Source: an uncultured Roseobacter sp. (lineage in GTDB: Bacteria; Pseudomonadota; Alphaproteobacteria; Rhodobacterales; Rhodobacteraceae). From it: a stretch of DNA of 64,000 nucleotides. The translations under genes and the position numbers were made by a program. Each line of letters opens with the position of its first letter. Positions within the stretch are counted from its first letter, which is position 1. The stretch spans positions 1 to 64,000 of the forward strand of contig NZ_CANMNK010000004.1 in NCBI RefSeq assembly GCF_947499265.1, in the 5' to 3' direction. The notes under the pieces are model-generated. The model saw nothing but the letters and a program-made list of their open reading frames with translations. It ran no database searches and was not told the origin of the DNA. Positions 35,993-45,431 of the stretch are shown in pieces.

Positions 35993-37306
35993 TCAGATCT
36001 TGCCGGCATCGCGCCACTTCTGAAAAATCGGGACAATTTCGGCCTGTGCGTGATCCATCGCGTCTTGCGGTGTCGCGGCACCACTGGCGACCTGCGCGAA
36101 CATCTTTGAAATGATCCGCTGATTGAGCACCTCATCGGTTGCTGCGCTCGAATGCCCTGGATGTCCAAGATTGGTTAATCCGTCCGCGAGGTTGAGAAGT
36201 ACGTCATAGCGTCCTGACCTCCCTTTCGGAGCCGCCACAAGATCAGCCAGCTCCGGCACAGTGCCGGGATAGCTTGGCATGCTCTGAAATCCGCTATGGA
36301 TGATCCCATCGGCGAATGCAGCCATGTAATCGAGCAGGAATTTCTGAGCGCCGGATATATTCCGGGCAAACTTCCAGATGACATAGGTATTGGTGGCATA
36401 GGCAGGTCCGCCACGCCCAAACGGTCCCTCTGGTAACGTGGCAAGGGCGAGGTGGGGTTCAACAGGAAGATTTTTCGCTTCGGCCGCCCGGATAATCGAC
36501 ATCGTGTCTATGGTCAAACTGACATCGCCGGCGAGCACAGATAAATTGTTGGATGTCGACCTCCAGTTCAGGACGTCAGCTTGCATCGTTTCCTCAAATA
36601 ACGCCTTGCCGAATTTTAGCGCTTCCAGTGTATTTTGCGACGCAAGAGAGGGTCGCCCACCTTCATTTTGAACGGAACACCCGAACGTTGCCATCAGAGC
36701 CCGCAAGCTATGTTCAGCATTGTGTTCCGGGCCAAGACTGATCCCGACAGGTGCATTGTGCAGCAGCTTCGCCGCGCGCCCCGCCTTTCGTATGTTGTCC
36801 CACGTGTCCGGGATTGTTCCGACCGCGTCCCAAATATCTTTGCGGTAGGTCAGAAATGTCGGAGCAAAGCTTTCAATAAATCCGTGATGCACGCCGGTGC
36901 GTGGATTGACGTTGCTTTGATTGACAAAGGGATGTGCCTTGCCAAAACGCCGCTCGCATTCTTCATGTATTTCACGGTGATCGATGGTGTGATCTTCAAA
37001 TGATGGCTTTGGCGAGAGGAACAGTAGGAGGTCGTGGCCTTCCTGACGGGCAATTTCATCCACCGCAAGTTGCTCGATTTGCCCCAGTCCAACATTTGTG
37101 ACGATCACATTGGTATCGTTTTCCGCGCCCCAGTTTTTGACAAAGACATCATTGAACCAAACCTCAAAGCCCGGAACAAAATTCTTCCACCGCATTATGC
37201 GAAGCGTCTTCGTTTTAGCGGCTGTTTGGCTTCGGACTAGTGAAGGCGTAAACAATTTGCACGCCCCTAAAGCCCCGCTAACAATCAGAAGTTGCCGCCG
37301 TCTCAT
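35993..37306 (-). CDS. Orphan extracellular solute-binding protein, probable sensor partner
   Basis: About 437 residues started at MRRRQLLIVSGALGACKLF after GGGAGGCCCTTACCCA. The export signal has three arginines and could be a weak Tat leader. The body fits ABC family 1 solute-binding proteins (LRIMRWKNFVPGFEVWFNDVF, GYVIWKFARN-type late helices, PAYATNTYVIWKFARN). No ABC permease or ATPase is nearby. It precedes the hybrid kinase by 24 bases on the same strand. By analogy with binding-protein-coupled sensors, it may present a ligand to the kinase rather than feed a transporter. Confidence 0.78.
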   Translation of the reverse strand: MRRRQLLIVSGALGACKLFTPSLVRSQTAAKTKTLRIMRWKNFVPGFEVWFNDVFVKNWGAENDTNVIVTNVGLGQIEQLAVDEIARQEGHDLLLFLSPKPSFEDHTIDHREIHEECERRFGKAHPFVNQSNVNPRTGVHHGFIESFAPTFLTYRKDIWDAVGTIPDTWDNIRKAGRAAKLLHNAPVGISLGPEHNAEHSLRALMATFGCSVQNEGGRPSLASQNTLEALKFGKALFEETMQADVLNWRSTSNNLSVLAGDVSLTIDTMSIIRAAEAKNLPVEPHLALATLPEGPFGRGGPAYATNTYVIWKFARNISGAQKFLLDYMAAFADGIIHSGFQSMPSYPGTVPELADLVAAPKGRSGRYDVLLNLADGLTNLGHPGHSSAATDEVLNQRIISKMFAQVASGAATPQDAMDHAQAEIVPIFQKWRDAGKI

Positions 37307-38106
37307 TGGGTAAGGGCCTCCCAACCTGTTTTGATGGCAGGGTTCGCAAATGTCACCTGTTCTCTTTAAAGTCTTGCGAACCCAAATGGTTTCACAACAT
37401 CTTACGTTTGGTAAGCTGTACTGTCGACTTTGATGCATTCAACAAACTAGGGCAGGTACGGCCCGCGGGAAAAAGTGCGGTCTTTCCCATGGCTGAAAAA
37501 CTTGAACATCCTAGAGGGCTAACTGCGGTCTATACTTTGTCGAGCCCTCACAGGTCTATTGTTGGAGCAACAGGAAACACGGCGTGTATCTCGAACCCAT
37601 ACGAAAGCTAGTGTGAATGTCGGCGTTGGCCTCAGGTCAAAAATTGCAGCCTACTAAGAAAAATCTTCGGGATCCGCCCCACGTGATTTACGCCTCGGTC
37701 ACAAAGTGGGCAAAGCGGCCTGTCGAACCGACAACACTAATGGCAGGTTTGGTCCCGACTGTGTGAGTTCACCGCCCCAGGGATTTTGCGCATGCGGCGA
37801 ACGGCTGGTTCGGCGGGCAGCGTCGCAGCATCTTGACAGGTCGGTGAAAGGCAGCTTCTCTAATTGGGCGTTTGGGTCGAGCTCGTTTTCCTTTGCTATT
37901 GGGATCTTTGTCGCTCATCCGGGTCACGCTTCTCTTCGCAGTCTGTTTGATGCCACTTGGGACATTGCTGCACGCATGTGTCGGATTCGCAGTGGAGAGC
38001 CTTGCTTAGAGACGCGCTTCAAGTGGCGCAGCAGCCATTTTCGGCTTCATCCACGAACCTCGTCCGGTGAGGACGATCCCGTTCAGATTGGCGTTGGGCG
38101 GTTAGA
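37307..38106. other. 800-base region without a recognised gene
   Basis: Between the binding-protein gene and an IS110 remnant. A 198-codon open frame from 37706 on the plus strand overlaps the IS110 coding region on the other strand and has no family features. The promoter of the binding-protein/kinase operon must lie near 37330-37450. The rest looks like decayed DNA at an IS boundary. Confidence 0.4.
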
Positions 38107-39081
38107 TCATGCTCTGCCCTCCACCTTCTCTGGACGGAACTCGGTGCCATCTGTCCACATGCGGTGGAGCAGAACGGCCAGTTTTCGCGCGACAGCCACA
38201 ACTGCGCGGCGGCGACCTTTGATGCGCATCAAGTGCATGCCCCATGACTTGATCTGCGATCCGGTCATAGTTCGCATAAGCAACGCGTTTGCGGCGGCAT
38301 AGAGCGTTGACCTCACGTCTCGATCCCCGGCTTTCGATATCCGGCTTGGGTTGTCGTGTTCGCCAGATTGGTATCGTCGGGGCGTCAAGCCAAAGTGGGC
38401 GGCCACGTTGCGAGACCGTTTGAACCGCGCAGGATCATCGACCGCCGCCTTGAAGGTCAAAGCTGCGATGGGGCCGACACCGGGAGCCGTCATCAAGCGC
38501 ATGCAGACCTCATCCTGACTGGCGGCGCGTTTGACCCTCCGATCCAGTTCAAGGAAGTGCTGATAGAAAACCAGCCGGACGACGCCATCGAAGCTGCCAT
38601 GCTTGACTGTTTTCGGCAGGCGGATGCCAAATATCTTCGGCAACCCGCGCATCTCGTTCGCCAGATCAATGGTCTTGTTCAGCAGGGCTTTCCGTGTGCT
38701 CAGCAGTGCCCGAACGCCGTGCGCCTACCGGCTCTTCATATGAACCGGGCTGAACCAACCCGTCCGCAAGATTTGGGCGATGCCGCGGGCATCGTTGCGA
38801 TCTGTCTTGTTGCGCATCGCGGAGAGCGCGGCGCTGACCTGGCGCGCCTCCATGCAGACAACATCGAACCCTTCCGCCTTCAATCCGTAGAACAAATGCT
38901 GGCTCAAGGTGCCGGACTCGAACCCGATGCGCTGGATCGAAACGGGTAGCGCATTTAGGTAAGCTGCGATCTCCACGATCTCGCAGGGCAGGTCTCGCTC
39001 ACGCAGAACCTTGCCTTTGCCGTCGACAACACAAATCGCGCAGGATCGAAGCGACACATCCAAGCCGGCATAATATTCTAT
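38107..39081 (-). pseudogene. IS110-family transposase, start lost, TAG and deletion
   Basis: A second copy related to the 27.4-28.0 kb remnant, here with both ends. EYYAGLDVSLRS keeps the first catalytic aspartate, but its start codon is ATA (39079-39081). TAG at 38725-38727 replaces the glutamate codon of KSREAH seen in the other copy. About 22 codons are missing before ELDRRVKRAASQDEV. The transposase_20 part is present (MTAPGVGPIAALTFKAA, HFGLTPRRYQSGEHD). The three lesions make it inactive. Confidence 0.85.
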
Positions 39082-39174
39082 TCGAAATCTCCCTTGTTCA
39101 CAGTTTCCCTGTGATCCTATCGGGAGCTCGACCTCAACTCAGGGTCAGCCAATTACGCATGCTCTGGGCCGCCC

Positions 39175-39825
39175 CTATAGACGACCCTTTGGACTAATTT
39201 CAATGGCTTCTGCGATGGCCAGAGCGTCCTCAAGTTCTACACCAAGGTAATGGACTGTGCTGTCCATTTTGGTGTGACCCAGGAGGAGCTGAACAGCCGG
39301 CAGGTTTCCAGTCTTTTTGTGGATCTGTCTAACTTTGGTGCGGCGCATCGAATGGGCTCCATGGGCCGTCGCTTCAAGGCCGATCGAAGTTACCCAGTCG
39401 CAGACAATCCGCGCATATTGGCGAGTCGAGATATGCAGGCGTTCGTGGAAACGACCTGGCCACAGATACTCCGAGCCGACCATAAGTTCATCTTCCATCC
39501 ATTGCTCGATGGAAGCCCGCGTTCCTTCGGAGATCTCGAAGCGGACAGGTTTCTGCATCTTGCTTTGCAACACTGAGGCCCGCTCTTTGATCTGGCCCGA
39601 CGCCATTACGTTGACGACTTTAATCTTAACGAGATCACACCCACGAAGCTTGCTGTCGATCGCCATGTTGAACAGCGCGAGATCGCGATAGTTCTCGGCC
39701 AATTCAAGCCGGACGCTGATAGCCCAGACATGCTTCGGCTTGAGCGCGCGCTTCTGACCTACGATGCGACCCTTGTTCCAGGCAGGGCGAAGTGCGCGAA
39801 TGGCTGCTAGGTTTGGTGTTTCCAT
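39175..39825 (-). CDS. Small tyrosine recombinase, element copy 1
   Basis: About 216 residues started at METPNLAAIRALRPAWNKG. It is a catalytic-domain-only tyrosine recombinase. The first arginine is in DSKLRGCDLVKIKV, H-x-x-R in HSMRRTK, the late histidine in LLLGHTKMD and the nucleophile in STVHYLGVELEDAL. A near-identical copy lies at 52.08-52.72 kb in the same orientation. Homology extends upstream past the start to about 39925, so a mobile or duplicated unit of some 730 bases is involved. It has no separate N-terminal DNA-binding domain, unlike phage integrases. Confidence 0.8.
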   Translation of the reverse strand: METPNLAAIRALRPAWNKGRIVGQKRALKPKHVWAISVRLELAENYRDLALFNMAIDSKLRGCDLVKIKVVNVMASGQIKERASVLQSKMQKPVRFEISEGTRASIEQWMEDELMVGSEYLWPGRFHERLHISTRQYARIVCDWVTSIGLEATAHGAHSMRRTKVRQIHKKTGNLPAVQLLLGHTKMDSTVHYLGVELEDALAIAEAIEISPKGRL

Positions 39826-39987
39826 GACTGATCCTCCGATCCGCCATGTCCTCCCACGCAACGACAACCCGACGTTGACCAGAGCACCTTATCACAAGAT
39901 GCTGAGTTGCCTTCGAGGACTGCGGTGAGCCCTCTTTGACCGGTGCTGCGTCTGTATTTAATGGCCTCTTTGAGAACGTTGGTGCGA

Positions 39988-40535
39988 TCAAGTGGGGCTT
40001 GGGCCCGTTCCAACCCGCGGATGTACACGTGTTCCGTCCGACAGTCCGATGCACAATACGATTTCGTCGGCGCGCGGTGCGTCAGGCACCCCGAGCGTCA
40101 TCGTGTCGATATGGTCAAAAGACCATGCCTCATCCTTGTGACCCAGTGGCAAATCAACGGACCCGCCCAACGGCCCGACTTTGTGGTTAGAAGGCATCAG
40201 GGATTTGCCGCCGCCAACGGCTGCCCGCACCGGTTTGCCAAGCGCGGGGTGTAGCAGGGCGGCCCCATGCTCCATCGCGCCCAAAGATCCGACGAGGGCC
40301 GCTTTTCCATAGCAGACAGCGGGTACAGCCAGCATGCTCACCAACTCTTGTGTCAGTGACTCACCAAGTTGCGCGCCGACATCGAAAAGCGGCGACAGGT
40401 CGTCTTGATGGACGCCAGCAAGGGGTTTCTGATGACGGCCATTGCAGCGACGCGCGTGATCTGGTCGCATGACTGCCCCATTTCATCTGCGGTGATGAAC
40501 TCCTTGGTGAAAACCGTTTTCCGTGTGTTGAACAT
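39988..40535 (-). pseudogene. Amino-acid synthesis family protein (PF06684-like), frameshifted
   Basis: The first frame starts MFNTRKTVFTKEFITADEM at 40535, overlapping the MFS stop as TGATG. The second frame carries the body: LAGVHQDDLSPLFDVGAQLG, AVPAVCYGKAALVGSLGAMEHGAAL and VGGGKSLMPSNHKVGPLGGSVDLPLGHKDEA, then IDTMTLGVPDAPRADE. These fit the amino-acid-synthesis family, whose chemistry is poorly known. One missing base in the C4 tract (40422-40425, GGGG on the plus strand) joins RNP to LAGVHQDD. Intact it would be about 180 residues. Confidence 0.7.
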
Positions 40536-41710
40536 CACACTTTCCTTTCCTGACGGACCACGGGCGCACCCCTGAAAAACTGAAACGCGAAACCTAGCGG
40601 CACCACGGCAAAGAAGAGGATCATTGCAAGCCACAGGGGGCCCTGCGGATTATCAGTTGCGTCAAGGATCGCACCAGCGACCGGCGGCGTGATCCACATG
40701 ATCGCATAGTAAACAGTTAAGAACATCCCCATGCCAAAAGCCCTGACCTGAGGCCGCATGGCTTGCCCTGCCATCGCCATGATGACCCCGGCAGGCGCCA
40801 TGCCGATCAGTCCAAACAGAATGCTCGCGCCAACTCCGGCGCCTGGCAGACCGAGCAGCAAGAGTGCCGCGATAGCTCCACCCATACAGACCGCCAAGAC
40901 AGCATTCCGCCCGTCAAATCGGTCCACGATCTGCCCGCATACCGCACCTGAGAAAATCATGATCCAGCTGCCGATACTGATGATGCCAGCAGCAACGATG
41001 GCGGTTTGGCCGTGGCCCTCAAGAACCTTTGGCGCGAAGGCAAGATAGATGACGTAGGCTGCGTTAAAAACGCCCCAGGCCGCCGCCGCACACAGTAACA
41101 AAGACCATTCCTGCCGTGTCAGCGCAACCCACGCTCCGCCTGTCGCATCCGGCAAATCATGCGGCGGACGGTAGAGCAAAAAGACACCAAACGCTGCAAT
41201 CAGGCAATACACTGAAGCGGCCTGAAACGGGACTTGCCAGCCGTATGTCTGCGCCAACCAGGCGTGGCCAACTTGTCCCATTGCGATCCCGAAGGGCCAG
41301 CTCATCACCAGGATGCTCATGGCCGTGGCGATCTCGCGACCTTCGAACCAATCCGCTACCATCTTGGTGAAATATAGCGAGGTGAACAGAAAGCCGACCC
41401 CTGCACAGACGCGGCCTATCCCAATAACCCAGCTGTCTGTTGCAAGGGAGGACGCGGCCCCACCCAAAGCCAGTGCCCCGAGCCCGAACACCACCATGAT
41501 ACGATCAGAAACGTACCGTCCCCAGTACCCGGCAGGGATGGACAAAAACAAACCTGGAGCCATGAACAGCCCGATTAGGAAGCCGATATCAACATAGTCG
41601 AGCCCAAAGGCGACAACGAGATCGTCACTCACTGAAGCCACGGTTTGAAATTGGAACCCGATCCCGATGCGGGCCAGAAACAACAATCCCAGGACGCGCC
41701 AGCGCATCAC
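40535..41710 (-). CDS. MFS transporter
   Basis: A 391-residue protein with about twelve helices. LGLLFLARIGIGFQFQTVASV opens the fold, and GLFMAPGLFLSIPAGYWGRYVSDR carries the cytoplasmic loop motif between helices 2 and 3. It overlaps the NTF2-like gene by four bases upstream and the amino-acid-synthesis gene downstream, forming a three-gene unit. Substrate unknown. Confidence 0.88.
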   Translation of the reverse strand: MMRWRVLGLLFLARIGIGFQFQTVASVSDDLVVAFGLDYVDIGFLIGLFMAPGLFLSIPAGYWGRYVSDRIMVVFGLGALALGGAASSLATDSWVIGIGRVCAGVGFLFTSLYFTKMVADWFEGREIATAMSILVMSWPFGIAMGQVGHAWLAQTYGWQVPFQAASVYCLIAAFGVFLLYRPPHDLPDATGGAWVALTRQEWSLLLCAAAAWGVFNAAYVIYLAFAPKVLEGHGQTAIVAAGIISIGSWIMIFSGAVCGQIVDRFDGRNAVLAVCMGGAIAALLLLGLPGAGVGASILFGLIGMAPAGVIMAMAGQAMRPQVRAFGMGMFLTVYYAIMWITPPVAGAILDATDNPQGPLWLAMILFFAVVPLGFAFQFFRGAPVVRQERKV

Positions 41711-42120
41711 GCCCAGCCGAGCCCGCGCAGCGCGTGTACGTCGTTCCAGATTTTGGTCATATGGCTGATCTTGTCGCCGTCGAACTGAATGACATAGGCA
41801 TAGTCCGAGACCACTGCTTTGCCCGTTGGCGCGACCGGTCCGCCTTCCCCGGTTTGCGCTCCATGGAATTCGGCGGCGGCAACAACGGTGCCGCGCGTTT
41901 CATCTGCCGCAAAGGCTGTCAGCTTGTAACGGCCATCTGGCACGGGGGTCAGAAGCCCCTTCATCCACTCAGCGTATTCGGCAAGTGTTGCCGTCTCCGC
42001 CAGCGCGTCAGCCTGACAGGAAAATCCCGCCCCTTCGTGGCAGAAAGGCTTGCAGCCTTCCCATCCTTTGCCGGTTTCGCAAGCTTCAAAAAAGGCTTTT
42101 GCAGTTTCATATTGTGACAT
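41707..42120 (-). CDS. NTF2/SnoaL-like protein
   Basis: A 137-residue cone-fold protein started at MSQYETAKAFFEACETGKG. The pattern of helix, then WEGCKPFCHEGAGFSC, YAEWMKGLLTPVPDGRY and the strand-rich AAEFHGAQTGEGG, VVSDYAYVIQFDGDKISHMTKIWND fits NTF2/SnoaL-like small-molecule enzymes or binding proteins. It is the first gene of the operon with the MFS transporter and divergent from two LuxR-headed regulators. Confidence 0.75.
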   Translation of the reverse strand: MSQYETAKAFFEACETGKGWEGCKPFCHEGAGFSCQADALAETATLAEYAEWMKGLLTPVPDGRYKLTAFAADETRGTVVAAAEFHGAQTGEGGPVAPTGKAVVSDYAYVIQFDGDKISHMTKIWNDVHALRGLGWA

Positions 42121-42305
42121 TGTGCTATCCTCTATGTTTACCTGTTGTAGAGAGTTTGGCCCAACGCCCATGGTGCTAGGTATCGTGCAGATGCTGTAAA
42201 ATCAGCATCCGACATGCAGTATTCAAACTACAGCATTTGCAGGATTGCTTGTTGAACGCGTTCTCATCACACTCATAGTACGTTGATTTTCTCGGAGTAT
42301 TTTAG

Positions 42306-43112
42306 GTGTCTGGACAATCAGGTCTCAGCCAAAGAGAATTGCAGATCGCGCAATCTTATGCGGGTGGAGAGACCTATCAGACAATCGCTGACACGCTTTG
42401 CATTGCACCATCCACTGTGAGGACGCATCTGGCGACCATCTACCGCAAGCTTGAAGTCTCCTCAAAACTGGAACTGGCAACCCATCTGAATGGCGACGCC
42501 CCGCACCCCCGCAGCCAATCCGAAATGGCGGCTATCGTGTCCGAATTGGCGCTAAGCCTAGAAGAAGCAATCAGTCGGGAAAGAGCCCTGAGCGAAGTCT
42601 TGCGGATCATAAGCGCGTCCCGAGGTGATCTGGAAGCAGTGATGCCATTGATCCTGACCTACGCCCTTGAACTTTGTGATGCGGAGTTTGGCATTCTGTT
42701 CGAGTATCAGCACGACGGTAGGTTTCTTGCCAATCACGCTGCAGGAATTCCGAAACCGTTTAGGGCGTGGCTGGATGATCAAGGCGTCTTCGCCGTCAGC
42801 CCCGAAACTGGTCCCGGCCGCATGAACAACCAGCGTGTGGTCATCAATATCATCGACGTCAAATCCGAGGCAATTTACCAAACGGACGATCCCTTGCGCT
42901 ATGCCACAGCGGACCTCGGCGGGGCGCGGTCCTTTATCGCTATTCCTATGCTTGCCGGTGACCGTTTGGTGGGCGCGTTCACGATCTATCGCCAGACGGT
43001 GCGCCCTTTTTCCGACGACACCACTCGGCTTGCGCAGATGTTTGCGGCCCAAAGTGTGATTGCTTTGGAGAACGCGCGCATGATCAAAGCGATACAGGCG
43101 GCGCATTCGTGA
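42306..43112 (+). CDS. Regulator with N-terminal LuxR helix-turn-helix and GAF domain
   Basis: A 268-residue protein starting at GTG. Residues 5-65 are a LuxR-type helix-turn-helix (SQRELQIAQSYAGGETYQTI, IAPSTVRTHLATIYRKLEV). Residues 90-262 form a GAF sensor (VLRIISASRGDLEAVMPLIL through FIAIPMLAGDRLVGAFTIYR). This order is the reverse of most LuxR regulators. It overlaps the next gene by four bases (GTGA). The spacer to the divergent NTF2-like/MFS operon is 185 bases and should hold their shared control region. Confidence 0.82.
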   Translation: MSGQSGLSQRELQIAQSYAGGETYQTIADTLCIAPSTVRTHLATIYRKLEVSSKLELATHLNGDAPHPRSQSEMAAIVSELALSLEEAISRERALSEVLRIISASRGDLEAVMPLILTYALELCDAEFGILFEYQHDGRFLANHAAGIPKPFRAWLDDQGVFAVSPETGPGRMNNQRVVINIIDVKSEAIYQTDDPLRYATADLGGARSFIAIPMLAGDRLVGAFTIYRQTVRPFSDDTTRLAQMFAAQSVIALENARMIKAIQAAHS

Positions 43113-44548
43113 CCGAGAAGTTCGACGAGACAAGCACGCTCACCACCCGCGAAAACCAAATCGCGGAGGACTACGCACAAGGCGAAAGCTATCAGCAGAT
43201 CGCGGATCGTTTGTGTCTTGCGCCGTCTACGGTGCGCACACATTTGGCCACCATCTACCGCAAACTCGGCGTGTCCTCGAAATTGGAATTGCGTGATCGG
43301 CTGACCCCCGTTGCGACCCGGCTCTCTTACTTGCCCATCGAACGTCCCACCCGACCAGAAAGACCCTCCATCGCGGTGCTGGCCTTTGAAAACATGTCCG
43401 GCGATGCTGAGCAGGAGTACTTCTCCGACGGGATCAGTGATGACATCATCACGGCCCTGTCACGGTCTCCTTGGCTGTTTGTCATCGCACGAAACACGAC
43501 ATTTACGTACAAAGGCAGATCCGTTGATGTTCGGCGCATCGCCGAAGAACTTGGGGTTCGGTTTGTCCTTGAAGGCAGTGTCAGACGGTCAGGCGACCGG
43601 ATGCGGGTGACGGCGCAGCTCATCGACGGAACAACCGGTGGGCATGTTTGGTCCGAACGCTATGACGGGCAGCTCATGGATGTCTTTGATCTGCAAGATG
43701 AAATTACTCGTAACGTGGTGGCCTCGATCCAGACAACTGTTCACCTAAGTACCATTCAAGAGCCCGTTGAGCGCGCGACACGCCCCGATCTGACGGTCTG
43801 GGAACTGACAATGCGGTCTTGGCATCTGCTTTATGATTTCACACCAGAAAGCTATGCCCACGCCAAGACGTTGCTGGAACGGGCATTGGCGATTGACCCT
43901 GAGAGCGCCGAGGCGAACATGATCTTGTCGTTGATCAACCACCATATCGCCATCATGGGGTTTGTACCGGACGTCCAGCCTGCAATGGAAACGGCCTACG
44001 CATTGGCACGGCGCGCCACGCAGTTGGACGACCGCAATGAATATGCGCATTGGGCATTGGGGATTTCGTGCTGGGGGCTGCTTAAATACGATGAGTCGCT
44101 TGCATCCTTGGAGCGCGCCGTGGCCCTGAACCCAAACTGCTCGCTGGCCTATGGCAGTCTTGGTACATTGCTTGGCATTCTTGGCCGCTCGGACGCGGCT
44201 ATTGCCAATCAGGAAATCGCTATCCGCTCAAATCCTCTCGACCCAAGCATCTTCTTTCGTTTTTCCGGTCTTGCGCTTGCGCATTATATGGCTGGACGTT
44301 ACGCCACCGCAATCGAATGGGCAGAGCGCGCAATCCATCGTATGCCAACGTGGTATTTCGCACACTTCATCTTGGCCGCGAGTCATGTGGCGCAAGGCCA
44401 CCAAGAAGACGCGACCAACACCGTCAAATCCTGTCAGAACGTCCTGCCTGACATCAGCGTCAAAGATCTTGATCGTGTTCCTTTGAAAGATCTCAAAAAA
44501 TTGAACGAACTGCGGGCGCGATTGTTCAAAGCAGGTTTTTCTGGATAA
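43109..44548 (+). CDS. Regulator with N-terminal LuxR helix-turn-helix, TolB-like and TPR domains
   Basis: A 479-residue protein starting at GTG and translationally coupled to the previous gene. Residues 5-70 are a helix-turn-helix nearly identical to the one before (QGESYQQIADRLCLAPSTV, RTHLATIYRKLGVSSKLEL). Residues 85-210 are the TolB-like segment normally found in adenylate-cyclase and CadC-type proteins (SIAVLAFENMSGDAEQEYFSDG, YVLEGSVRR-type VLEGSVRRSGDRMRV). Residues 240-470 are TPR repeats. The pairing suggests a two-component-like sensor and effector without phosphotransfer. The helix-turn-helix duplication with its neighbour is clear. Confidence 0.82.
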   Translation: MTEKFDETSTLTTRENQIAEDYAQGESYQQIADRLCLAPSTVRTHLATIYRKLGVSSKLELRDRLTPVATRLSYLPIERPTRPERPSIAVLAFENMSGDAEQEYFSDGISDDIITALSRSPWLFVIARNTTFTYKGRSVDVRRIAEELGVRFVLEGSVRRSGDRMRVTAQLIDGTTGGHVWSERYDGQLMDVFDLQDEITRNVVASIQTTVHLSTIQEPVERATRPDLTVWELTMRSWHLLYDFTPESYAHAKTLLERALAIDPESAEANMILSLINHHIAIMGFVPDVQPAMETAYALARRATQLDDRNEYAHWALGISCWGLLKYDESLASLERAVALNPNCSLAYGSLGTLLGILGRSDAAIANQEIAIRSNPLDPSIFFRFSGLALAHYMAGRYATAIEWAERAIHRMPTWYFAHFILAASHVAQGHQEDATNTVKSCQNVLPDISVKDLDRVPLKDLKKLNELRARLFKAGFSG

Positions 44549-44936
44549 CTGATAGTTCGTTGAAACAGCCTTTGACGCAACCGCTGCGAAATGGTGCTGC
44601 GCCCGCGGATTGCGGGTTTAAGAATGTTGAAAATTTGCGCTTGCAGCGAATGTCCGGAATGCGGGTGCAACCGCAGTATTCAGAAACCCAACTGAGTGTC
44701 AGTTAAGGTCGTCCTCATCTGAGTAGGTTGTGCTGGTAGTTATGATGCTGCACTCGACCGAGGTCCGCAATGAGCCCAAGGTGACGGATGCTGCAACATG
44801 ACCGGACGGAAGCAAATTGCGGTGCAACTGAAAACAGCCGGGTTCGGCCTATTGTCGGAGGCAACTTACCAGTTGACTGACGAGCACAAGGAATATAAAC
44901 GCCAATCTGCTCTCTTTTAGTCATGACGGTAGTATA
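44549..44936. other. Intergenic with one repeat copy
   Basis: About 390 bases between the TPR regulator and a small lipoprotein gene. GCCCGCGGATTGCGGG near 44600 could form a short stem. The dispersed repeat is at 44641-44690. No gene supported. Confidence 0.4.
44641..44690 (+). repeat. Dispersed intergenic repeat copy
   Basis: TTGCAGCGAATGTCCGGAAT then GCGGGTGCAACCGCAGTATT. It is the 5' half of the repeat. Confidence 0.65.
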
Positions 44937-45200
44937 ATGCGCAAGTTGCTTTTTCCTGTTTTTTTGGTTTTGGCAGGGTGCGCAACAAGCAAACCTTTGC
45001 CCCAGAGTGAGGTTAAAGCACTGGTCGATGCCTGCCTCGAGGAGACACAGGCAACTGGTGTTTATTCGGTCTTCCCAGGCGGTGCGTCCAGCAACCCTGA
45101 AGGGGCATTGCCGCGTGCTCGTGCCGTTGAAAATCTTGGAGGAACGAAGTCCGGTGCTGATGCCGTTAATGCGTGCATTCGTCGCCGCGCACTTGCCTGA
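44937..45200 (+). CDS. Small lipoprotein
   Basis: An 87-residue protein. MRKLLFPVFLVLAGCATS is a lipoprotein signal with lipobox LAGC, so the mature protein would be anchored by its cysteine. The rest (SEVKALVDACLEETQATGVYS, VNACIRRRALA) has two further cysteines and no recognised family. It stands alone. Confidence 0.65.
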   Translation: MRKLLFPVFLVLAGCATSKPLPQSEVKALVDACLEETQATGVYSVFPGGASSNPEGALPRARAVENLGGTKSGADAVNACIRRRALA

Positions 45201-45295
45201 ATTCAGATCAGCGGACTTTCGCTCCGATGGATAAAAGGCGGCTTTTCCCGCGAACCGGTCATCGGGCGCTGCGAGGTGCTGGTGAACTTCGCTTC

Positions 45296-45340
45296 GCAGC
45301 GAATGGCGGGAATGCGGGCGCGACCGCAGCATCCAAACCA
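45296..45340 (+). repeat. Dispersed intergenic repeat copy
   Basis: CGCAGCGAATGGCGGGAATG then CGGGCGCGACCGCAGCATCC. It is the 5' half of the repeat. Confidence 0.6.
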
Positions 45341-45431
45341 ACCGGCGGATGAGGGCTTTGGCCGTGCCGTTCGTACCCAAGTTCGGTGGTGGTACAGAGA
45401 GTTCATTGTTGCTATGAGACCATGCTATTGT

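Noticed and set aside
37706..38302. 198-codon open frame before the IS110 remnant
   Set aside because: Its second half is antisense to transposase sequence and the first half has no family resemblance.
39807..40028. 73-codon frame with a neat protein-like sequence near recombinase copy 1
   Set aside because: Shares the recombinase element's flank, has no family, and overlaps the amino-acid-synthesis gene end; kept as element flank only.
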